Shown piece by piece: positions 55,436 through 64,000 of a stretch of DNA of 64,000 nucleotides. A program made the translations under genes and the position numbers. The stretch's first letter is position 1. Every line of letters begins with the position of its first letter. Source of the DNA: Kitasatospora sp. MAP12-44 (GTDB lineage: Bacteria > Actinomycetota > Actinomycetes > Streptomycetales > Streptomycetaceae). The stretch lies in assembly GCF_029892095.1 (NCBI RefSeq), contig NZ_JARZAE010000004.1:3534001-3598000 (forward strand), read 5' to 3'. Below the pieces are notes generated by a model. The model did no database searches. It was not told the DNA's origin and worked only from the letters and a program-made list of their open reading frames with translations.

Positions 55436-56605
55436 TCAGGAGGTGGCGCTGAGCGTTCCCAGCGTGACGTCGGCGGTCTTGGTCTGCCCGCCGCGCAGGT
55501 AGGTGACGGTGACCTTGCTGTCCGGGCTGAGCGAGGCCAGCGCCGTGGTCAGCGAGCTCAGCGAGGTGACCGGGGTGGTGCCGATCTGGGTGATCACGTC
55601 ACCGGCCTGCAGCCCGGCCGAGGCCGCCGGTCCGCCCGCCGTGACTCCGACCACCACCGCACCGGCCGGTGTGAAGTCGCTGCCGTAGTAGGTCCGCGCG
55701 GTGATGCCGAGCGCCGCCCGGCCCGAGTTGGTGACCTTGCCGGTCTTGATCAGCTGGTCGGCGATGTTGGTGATGGTGGCGCTGGGGATCGCGAAGCCGA
55801 TCCCGGGGGCGGCGCCGCCGTTGGCCTCCTGGTCGACGGCGGCCAGCGTGTTGATGCCGATCACCTGGCTGGAGAGGTTCACCAGGGCGCCGCCGCTGTT
55901 GCCGGGGTTGATCGCCGCCGAGGTCTGCACCATGTTGCCGATGGTCGCGCCGGGCGAGCCACCGCCGCTGGGCTCGGAGACGGTCCGGGCGATGGCCGAG
56001 ACGATGCCCTCCGTCACGCTGCTGGACAGGCCCAGCGGGCTGCCCATCGCCAGGGTGATCTGGCCGACCTCGACCTTGGCGCTGTTGCCGAAGGTCGCGG
56101 GACGCAGGCCGTTGGGCGGGCTGCTCAGCTTGATCACCGCGAGGTCGTCGTCCGGGTAGCTGCCGACCAGGGTGGCCGGCAGCGTCGTGGTGCTGTTGGC
56201 GAGGGTGACGTCGAAGCTGGTCGCCGTGCCGACCACATGCGCGTTGGTGACGATGTCGCCCTTGTCGTCGTAGACGATCCCCGAGCCGAGACCGGCGGCG
56301 GTGGTGATCTGCACCACCGACGGCAGCACGTTGGCGATCACCTGCTGGTACTCGTTCTGCAGCTGGTCGCTGGTGGTCGGCGCCGGCGCGCCGGACGGGG
56401 ACGGGGACGAGGAGGACGAGGCGGCGGTGGACGAGGTGGACGGCGCACTGCTGCTGCAACCGCCGACCGCCAGCACGGCGGCCAGCACCGCCGCACCGGA
56501 CAGCGCGGGGAGCGCCTTCGGCCCGGTGGGGCGCGGGCCGGCCGGGATCGGACGGTTGTGGTCCTTGGTGGGATGCACCTGAGCTGCCTCCGGTTCCAAA
56601 CGCAT
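55436..56605 (-). CDS. HtrA/DegP-like trypsin-fold serine protease with PDZ domain, lipoprotein
   Basis: 389 aa. N-terminal hydrophobic segment with a lipobox ending at Cys50 (AVLAVGGC), then a Ser/Pro-rich linker. Catalytic triad His123 (TNAHVVG), Asp154 (DDDLAVIK) and Ser237 (NPGNSGGAL). One C-terminal PDZ domain (about 300-380; GLQAGDVITQIG). Probably membrane-anchored outside the cell, acting in protein quality control. ATG 56605 leaves a 38-residue cytoplasmic stretch before the signal helix, longer than a normal lipoprotein signal, so a shorter start or simple TM anchoring is possible. Confidence 0.87.
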   Translation of the reverse strand: MRLEPEAAQVHPTKDHNRPIPAGPRPTGPKALPALSGAAVLAAVLAVGGCSSSAPSTSSTAASSSSSPSPSGAPAPTTSDQLQNEYQQVIANVLPSVVQITTAAGLGSGIVYDDKGDIVTNAHVVGTATSFDVTLANSTTTLPATLVGSYPDDDLAVIKLSSPPNGLRPATFGNSAKVEVGQITLAMGSPLGLSSSVTEGIVSAIARTVSEPSGGGSPGATIGNMVQTSAAINPGNSGGALVNLSSQVIGINTLAAVDQEANGGAAPGIGFAIPSATITNIADQLIKTGKVTNSGRAALGITARTYYGSDFTPAGAVVVGVTAGGPAASAGLQAGDVITQIGTTPVTSLSSLTTALASLSPDSKVTVTYLRGGQTKTADVTLGTLSATS

Positions 56606-56763
56606 GGGACGGCCCCGGGCGCCGCGGCCGAGGGCGCCCGGGGCGCGCCAAAGCCGGGCACTGGGCCGACTTTTGTCAGCATTTCACCGTTATGTCCTTT
56701 TCTCGGTCAGCGGCGCGCCGTGCCGCGCGGCAGCCCGCGGCGATCCGCCTCTACGATCCCCGC

Positions 56764-57750
56764 ATGACATGGCTGATCGTCGGCGGCGCCGGTTACATCG
56801 GTGGGCACGTGGTGCGGCAGTTGCTCGAGGACGGGCAGCGGGTCGCCGTTCTGGACGACCTCAGCAGCGGCGACGCCGCCCGGCTGCCCGAGACCGTCCC
56901 GCTGGTGGAGGGGTCGAGTCTGGACCGCGCGGCGCTCGACAAGGTGATCCGCGAGCACCGGATCACCGGCGTGCTGCACCTCGCGGCGCGCAAAGCGGTC
57001 GGCGAGTCGGTCGAGCGGCCGCTGCACTACTACCGGGAGAACGTCACCGGTCTGCAGACCGTCCTGGAGGCCTGCGTCGAGGGCGGCGTCAGGCGCTTCC
57101 TGTTCTCCTCCTCCGCCGCCGTCTACGGCATGCCGGACGTCGACCTGGTCACCGAGTCCACCCCGTGCCTGCCGATGAACCCGTACGGCGAGACCAAGCT
57201 CGCCGGCGAGTGGCTGGTCGCCGCCGCGGGCCGGGCGTACGGGATGTCGACCGCCGCGCTGCGCTACTTCAACGTCGCGGGCGCCGCCTCCCCCGCCCTC
57301 GCCGACACCGGGACCTCCAACCTGGTCCCGATGGTCTTCGAGCGGCTGGCGGCCGGCCGCGCCCCGCTGATCTTCGGCGCCGACTACCCCACCCCGGACG
57401 GCACCTGCGTACGCGACTTCATCCACGTCTCGGACATCGCCTCCGCGCACGTCGCCGCGGTCCGCCGGCTCGGCGAGGACCCGGTCGGGCGGACCTCACT
57501 GGTGCTCAACATCGGCCGCGGCGAGGGCGTCTCGGTCAGGGAGATGCTCGACGTCGTGGGCCGGGTCACCGGCTACGACGCGACCGGCGAGCTCGCCCCG
57601 CGCCGGGCCGGCGACCCCGCCCGGGTGGTCGCCTCGGCCGAGCTGATCGCCGCCGAGCTGGGCTGGCACGCCCGCCACGGCCTGCGCGAGATGGTGGCCT
57701 CGGCGTGGGAGGGCTGGTGCGCCCGCCACCCCGAGGCCCGTCGGGCCTGA
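56764..57750 (+). CDS. galE: UDP-glucose 4-epimerase-like extended SDR enzyme
   Basis: 328 aa. NAD-binding GGAGYIGGHV at the N terminus, catalytic Ser in SSSAAVYG and Tyr-Lys in NPYGETKLAGEW, and the family block RYFNVAGA. It interconverts UDP-glucose and UDP-galactose, or a related pair; substrate range cannot be set from sequence. ATG 56764 lies close to the conserved start; an upstream in-frame ATG at 56692 would add an Arg-rich stretch. Convergent with the kinase gene (4-bp gap). Confidence 0.88.
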   Translation: MTWLIVGGAGYIGGHVVRQLLEDGQRVAVLDDLSSGDAARLPETVPLVEGSSLDRAALDKVIREHRITGVLHLAARKAVGESVERPLHYYRENVTGLQTVLEACVEGGVRRFLFSSSAAVYGMPDVDLVTESTPCLPMNPYGETKLAGEWLVAAAGRAYGMSTAALRYFNVAGAASPALADTGTSNLVPMVFERLAAGRAPLIFGADYPTPDGTCVRDFIHVSDIASAHVAAVRRLGEDPVGRTSLVLNIGRGEGVSVREMLDVVGRVTGYDATGELAPRRAGDPARVVASAELIAAELGWHARHGLREMVASAWEGWCARHPEARRA

Positions 57751-57754
57751 GCGG

Positions 57755-60274
<2,520 letters not shown>

Positions 60275-60653
60275 TCCGCTGCCACCTCCCCGTCAGCACG
60301 CCACCCGATCGGGCGCCGAGGTTGATTCTCCAATGCGCCCGGCGTCTGAGCCAATCTCCCCCTGCCCGGGCCCGTCCCCGTGTCGCGTCCCGATGGCCGG
60401 TTCCCGCTGTCATCGCGTCGGATCCGCCCCGGATGATGCGATCTGACGCACCTTCCGGCGTTCACCGCATTCACGCACGGGACTACACAGAGCTACCCGA
60501 CTGTCCTTCAGCGCACTGGCCGTCACTCTGTGCCGCCATCAGCACACGGGGGGGCTTCGAATATCTCTATCGCCCCCCTGATTACCTCCCCCAAGTGGAC
60601 TAATAGTCGCATCACCGAATCGCGCCATGATCGGTGCGCGGTAAGCTGACGGC
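60275..60653. promoter_or_regulatory. Divergent intergenic region with palindromes, kinase and tetR
   Basis: 379 bp. Near tetR lie a GGGGGGC/GCCCCCC inverted repeat (60549-60555 with 60572-60578, 16-nt loop) and an 11-bp palindrome gactaatagtc (60598-60608), 45 bp before the tetR ATG. The palindrome could be an autoregulatory operator. The tetR ATG lacks a clear ribosome site, so a leaderless transcript is possible. No gene supported. Confidence 0.4.
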
Positions 60654-61301
60654 ATGACAGGACAAGTTCGCACCGTCGACGGTCGCGTCGCCGGGCGACG
60701 CGGACAGGAGACGCGGCAGAAGCTGCTCGACTGCCTCCGCGAGATGCTCAGCACGTCGCCGTACCGGGACGTCAAGGTCATCGACGTCGCCCGTATGGCG
60801 GGAACCTCCCCCGCGACCTTCTATCAGTACTTCCCAGATGTCGAGGGCGCCGTCCTTGAGATCGCAGAGGAAATGGCCAAGGACAGCGTCGAGCTCAAAG
60901 AGCTCGTCGACGGAAAGTCCTGGGCAGGAAAGTCCGGCACCACCACCTCGGAAGAACTGGTGGACGGATTCCTTGCCTTCTGGCGCAAGAACGACGCCAT
61001 TCTGCGTGTGGTCACCCTCGGTGCCGCGGAAGGGGACAAGCGGTTCTTCAAGATCCGCATGACCGTCCTCAACTCGGTGGCGAAGCCGCTCGCGGATGCC
61101 GTCAAGGATCTCCAGGCCAAGGGCCAGGCGGACAAGGCACAGGATGCCGCCGCCGTCGCCGGCTCGCTGATCTCGCTGCTGGCCTCGGCAGCCGAGCACC
61201 AGAAGGCCTTCACCTCGTGGGGGGTCAAGATCAAGGACCTCAAGCCCACGCTCGCTCCCCTGGTGTACCTGGGTGTCACCGGCAAGAAGGCACCCAAGTA
61301 G
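60654..61301 (+). CDS. TetR-family transcriptional regulator
   Basis: 215 aa. N-terminal helix-turn-helix at about 18-66 (QETRQKLLDCLREML; VIDVARMAGTSPATFYQYFPD), then an all-helical ligand domain. The target is unknown; autoregulation from the palindrome upstream is plausible, and its neighbours are a Ser/Thr kinase gene (divergent) and a fabH-like gene (convergent). Confidence 0.9.
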   Translation: MTGQVRTVDGRVAGRRGQETRQKLLDCLREMLSTSPYRDVKVIDVARMAGTSPATFYQYFPDVEGAVLEIAEEMAKDSVELKELVDGKSWAGKSGTTTSEELVDGFLAFWRKNDAILRVVTLGAAEGDKRFFKIRMTVLNSVAKPLADAVKDLQAKGQADKAQDAAAVAGSLISLLASAAEHQKAFTSWGVKIKDLKPTLAPLVYLGVTGKKAPK

Positions 61302-61421
61302 ACCAGTCCTACAACCCTGCAATACCTGTGCTTGCGCGTGGCCCCGGTCTCCTGTCCGGTGGAACTCGGGCGGCGGCCGTGTCCTCGGGGGAGGTTCGCC
61401 GACGTACCGCAGCGCGCCGGC

Positions 61422-61476
61422 CGGACATGCGTGTGGGCGGGACCCCGACCTCGGGTCCCGCCCACACGCATGTCCG
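61422..61476. terminator. Bidirectional terminator between tetR and fabH-like gene
   Basis: Very long perfect stem: 61423-61444 pairs with 61454-61475 (22 bp), plus one more pair outside. Lies next to the fabH stop and about 120 bp past the tetR stop. Confidence 0.9.
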
Positions 61477-61478
61477 CC

Positions 61479-62423
61479 TCAGGGGCAGCGCACGACCTGC
61501 CCGGCGTACGCGAGACCGCCGCCGAAGCCGAAGAGCAGCACCGGGTCGCCGGTGGTCAGCTCGCCGCGCTCGACCAGCTTGCTGAGCGCCAGCGGAATCG
61601 AGGCGGCGGAGGTGTTACCCGAGTCGACCACGTCGCGGGCGATCACCGCGTTCGGCGCGCCGAGCTTGTTGGCGATCGCGTCGATGATCCGCAGATTCGC
61701 CTGGTGCGCGACGAAGCCCTTGAGCTCGCTCGGGTCGATGCCGGCCTTCTCGCAGGTCTGCCGGGCCAGCGGGGCGATCTGCGTGGTGGCCCAGCGGAAC
61801 ACCGACTGGCCCTGCTGGCTGATCACCGGCTTCCACCCGGTGATGGTCACCGCGTCGTTCTTCTCCGGCTCGGAACCCCAGACCACCGGGCCGATGCCCG
61901 GCTCCGCGTCGTCCTCCTGGGCCTCCACGACGGCCGCGCCGGCGCCGTCGGCGAAGATCACGGCGGTGGTCCGGTCGCTCCAGTCCAGGGTGTCGGACAT
62001 CCGCTCGGCGCCGATCACCAGCGCGCGGCGGGCCGCGCCGGCCCGGATCGCGTGGTCGGCGGTGGCCAGCGCGTAGGAGAAGCCCGAGCAGACGGTGTTG
62101 ATGTCGTACGCGGCGGGCGCGGGGATGCCGAGGCGCGCCGCCACGGCGCAGGCCGTGTTGGGGCTGCGCTCGACGGCGGTGCAGGTCGCGACGACCACCA
62201 GGTCGATCTCGTCGGCACGCCGACCGCTGGCGGCGAGTGCCTTCTGTGCGGCCTCGGTGGCGAGGTCGACGAGGGTCTCGTCCACCGCGATGTGCCGCTG
62301 CCGGATGCCCACTCGGCTGCGGATCCACTCGTCGTCCGTGTCGACCACCTGGGCCAGGTCGTCGTTGGTGAGGACCTTGGGCGGCTGGTAGTGGCCGAGC
62401 GCCACGATGCGGGAACCGGTCAT
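61479..62423 (-). CDS. fabH: 3-oxoacyl-ACP synthase III (KAS III) family protein
   Basis: 314 aa. Catalytic Cys112 (DINTVCSGFSYAL), His240 (VAHQANLRI) and Asn270 (DSGNTSAAS) form the KAS III triad at canonical positions. It condenses an acyl-CoA starter with malonyl-ACP. No other fatty-acid-synthase genes are beside it, so it may be a second FabH, perhaps for special starters. ATG 62423 is close to the conserved MTGSRIVALG; the ribosome site is weak and the frame is open to 62507. Confidence 0.9.
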   Translation of the reverse strand: MTGSRIVALGHYQPPKVLTNDDLAQVVDTDDEWIRSRVGIRQRHIAVDETLVDLATEAAQKALAASGRRADEIDLVVVATCTAVERSPNTACAVAARLGIPAPAAYDINTVCSGFSYALATADHAIRAGAARRALVIGAERMSDTLDWSDRTTAVIFADGAGAAVVEAQEDDAEPGIGPVVWGSEPEKNDAVTITGWKPVISQQGQSVFRWATTQIAPLARQTCEKAGIDPSELKGFVAHQANLRIIDAIANKLGAPNAVIARDVVDSGNTSAASIPLALSKLVERGELTTGDPVLLFGFGGGLAYAGQVVRCP

Positions 62424-62496
62424 GCTGCCACTCAACCCGTTAGCAGTCCGCAAGATGCTCACGGCCTGTGACAGGATACCGAGCCGGATGCTGTAG

Positions 62497-62513
62497 GGGC
62501 TCGACAAGAGCCC
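62497..62513 (-). terminator. Possible terminator of L,D-transpeptidase gene
   Basis: Short hairpin gggctc-gacaa-gagccc, 37 bp past the transpeptidase stop and upstream of fabH; weak but suitably placed. Confidence 0.4.
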
Positions 62514-62549
62514 TTGTCCTGCAACGGGTCAGGCTCGGTCATCAACAGG

Positions 62550-63512
62550 TCAAGCCGCCAGTGAGGTGGCGTCACCCATGGCTATCACGGGGTGGGCGGC
62601 CGGGTCGAGGGTCTTCAGCAGCTCGATCATGGTGCCCTCGGACAGCGAGACGCAAGCATGCGTCGGACCGCCGTGGTCGACATGCAGCCATATCCCGCCA
62701 CCTTTGCTCGCACCCAGCGGCTCGCGGGGGTCCAGCGGGGAGTCCCCGGTCACCCGGTTGTAGTCGATGGCGACCACGTAGTCGAAGGCGCCGGCCAGCG
62801 GCTCGCCGCTGAAGCCGTTGCCGGTCGCCACGAAGCCGTTGTCCTGGTGGTACGGGAGGCGGCTGCCCGGGTCGGCCTTGAGGCCGCCGGCGTCGCTGAG
62901 TGTGAAGACGCCGATCGGGCTGCGCAGGTCGCCGTCGCTGTGGTCGGCGGTCCAGCCGGAGTAGCCGTTGTGCGCGGCCCAGGTCGTCCCGGCGCGCCAG
63001 CGGCCGTCCGGGGTGCGGCTCCACAGGGTCACCGAGGAGGCGGAGGAGTCCTTGCCGGCGCCGGAGGCCAGCACCACCTGGTTGCTGCCGGCCGGGATCA
63101 TGGCGGCGAACTTCACGCCGAGGCCGGGTATCGAGGCGAAGGTGCCGTCCGCGCGGTCCGAGCGGTCGGCGGTGGGCGCCTGGGTGTGGGTGCTCCCGGC
63201 GGTGGGCGCGGGCGCGCTGTCCGGGGTGGACAAGGGCGTGGGCACGGGGGTGTCGGGCGCGCTCTGCGCCAGCGCGGCGTCCGTACTGGAGGCGCTGAGC
63301 ACCCCGCCGGGGCCGAAGCTGAACCAGCCCACCGCGGCCGCTATGAGCAGCACCGCCGTCCCCAGAGTGGCCCGCCCGCGCCGCCTGCGTGCCCTGCGGC
63401 GCTGCCCCCGGCTCTGCTGCCGGGGGCCCGCTCCGGCGCCGCCTGGCGGTCCCGCGGCGGCGGGACCGGCACTGCGGCGGCGCTGTACAGAAGCACGATG
63501 GGATCCGGACAT
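62550..63512 (-). CDS. L,D-transpeptidase (YkuD-fold) membrane-anchored cell-wall enzyme
   Basis: 320 aa. Arg-rich cytoplasmic N terminus, one TM helix at about 49-66 (TLGTAVLLIAAAVGWFSF), a Thr/Pro/Ala-rich wall-spanning linker, then a YkuD-type domain. The catalytic block is GIWLHVDHGGPTHACVSLSEG, with His and nucleophilic Cys; upstream SPIGVFTLSDAGG is also typical. It would make or edit 3-3 crosslinks, or attach molecules to peptidoglycan. Start ATG 63512. Confidence 0.85.
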   Translation of the reverse strand: MSGSHRASVQRRRSAGPAAAGPPGGAGAGPRQQSRGQRRRARRRRGRATLGTAVLLIAAAVGWFSFGPGGVLSASSTDAALAQSAPDTPVPTPLSTPDSAPAPTAGSTHTQAPTADRSDRADGTFASIPGLGVKFAAMIPAGSNQVVLASGAGKDSSASSVTLWSRTPDGRWRAGTTWAAHNGYSGWTADHSDGDLRSPIGVFTLSDAGGLKADPGSRLPYHQDNGFVATGNGFSGEPLAGAFDYVVAIDYNRVTGDSPLDPREPLGASKGGGIWLHVDHGGPTHACVSLSEGTMIELLKTLDPAAHPVIAMGDATSLAA

Positions 63513-63586
63513 GCGGTCGATCCTCGCAAATCGCGCCGCAGTTGGGAAACCCGAGCCGTCATAAATCCTCGTGAAGAGGCTCCGCT

Positions 63587-64000
63587 TCAGAGCCGCATGG
63601 CCTGCGGGGTCTCGCGACGGCCGAGGTCAGGACCGTCGTACTCGCGGATGATCTCGTAGCGGGTGTTGCGCTCGGCGGGGCGGAAGCCGGCGTCGCGGAT
63701 CAGGTCGAGCAGGTCGTCGCGGCTCAGCTTGTTGGGGGTGCCGAAGTTGTCCGCGTCGTGCGTGATCTTGTACTCGACGACCGAACCGTCCATGTCGTCC
63801 GCGCCGTGGCTGAGCGCCAACTGCGAGGTGGTGACGCCGTGCATCACCCAGAAGACCTTGACGTGCGGCACGTTGTCGAAGAGCAGCCGGGAGACCGCGA
63901 AGGTCTTCAGCGCCTCGGCACCGGTGGCCATCTCGGTACGGGCCATCAGCTTGTTGCGGACCACGCCGTCCTTGGAGTCGTGGAAGTCGTGCTGGTAGCG
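63587..64000 (-). CDS. mqnE: Aminodeoxyfutalosine synthase, C-terminal part (5' end outside window)
   Basis: 138 codons, open to the window edge. RYQHDFHDSKDGVVRNKLMA, KTFAVSRLLFDNVPHVKVFW and LSHGADDMDGSVVEYKITHDAD match the C-terminal region of actinobacterial MqnE, a radical-SAM enzyme of the futalosine menaquinone pathway. The CxxxCxxC cluster motif would be in the missing N-terminal part. Distinguishing MqnE from MqnC relies on the last 100 residues; MqnE fits better. Confidence 0.85.
   Translation of the reverse strand, partial: RYQHDFHDSKDGVVRNKLMARTEMATGAEALKTFAVSRLLFDNVPHVKVFWVMHGVTTSQLALSHGADDMDGSVVEYKITHDADNFGTPNKLSRDDLLDLIRDAGFRPAERNTRYEIIREYDGPDLGRRETPQAMRL

Noticed and set aside
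60549..60578. Hairpin upstream of tetR as a riboswitch or terminator
   Set aside because: Only a 7-bp G/C run with a 16-nt loop and no further conserved structure; insufficient for a riboswitch call.

Overview
The window is high-GC actinobacterial DNA, most like Streptomycetaceae (Streptomyces, Kitasatospora, Streptacidiphilus). Reasons: dense GC-biased genes, frequent GTG starts, ATGA/GTGA stop-start overlaps, a futalosine-pathway menaquinone gene (mqnE), a HadAB-like dehydratase pair beside rpmG and tRNA genes, and a second, incomplete nuo locus. Most long open frames opposite these genes are antisense shadows of GC-rich coding DNA.

Region 1 (1-14338) is a polyketide/fatty-acid locus of the polyunsaturated-fatty-acid (PUFA) synthase / heterocyst-glycolipid type. 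It runs leftward: FAD-dependent oxidoreductase, carrier protein, thioesterase, a KS-AT-ACP3-KR-DH megasynthase, then a KS-CLF-AT megasynthase cut by the window edge. The carrier-protein gene looks frameshifted into the thioesterase frame. A small monooxygenase-fold protein lies divergently upstream, across a region with four 11-12 bp direct repeats.

Region 2 (14629-18400) is the most novel part: a 19-codon ORF with an ideal ribosome binding site, then a hairpin, then a tightly coupled operon of a SagB-type flavin dehydrogenase, a Cupin_4 (JmjC-like) oxygenase and an MFS exporter. I read it as a candidate RiPP (ribosomal peptide) pathway with no YcaO, ThiF or radical-SAM enzyme in view.

Region 3 (18421-25149) has a DHA2 drug exporter, an asparagine-synthetase-type amidotransferase, the HadA/HadB-like pair, rpmG, tRNA-Met, tRNA-Thr and an amidohydrolase-fold protein with apparently degraded active-site motifs.

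Region 4 (25154-39105) is potassium-centred: a full kdp locus (27-aa ORF-kdpF-A-B-C-D-E) next to two KimA-like APC-superfamily permeases, with an uncharacterised membrane protein downstream.

Region 5 (39301-43913) is housekeeping: tRNA-Tyr, yajQ, PAP2 phosphatase, mug, yccF, a YciI-like protein and htpX.

Region 6 (44026-53818) is a nuo operon, A-B-C-H-I-J-K-L-M-N, lacking nuoD, E, F and G.

Region 7 (54139-64000) holds an unpaired NarL-type histidine kinase, an HtrA-like lipoprotein protease, galE, a Ser/Thr kinase with a C-terminal PQQ-type propeller, a TetR regulator, a FabH-like KAS III, an L,D-transpeptidase and the 3' end of mqnE.
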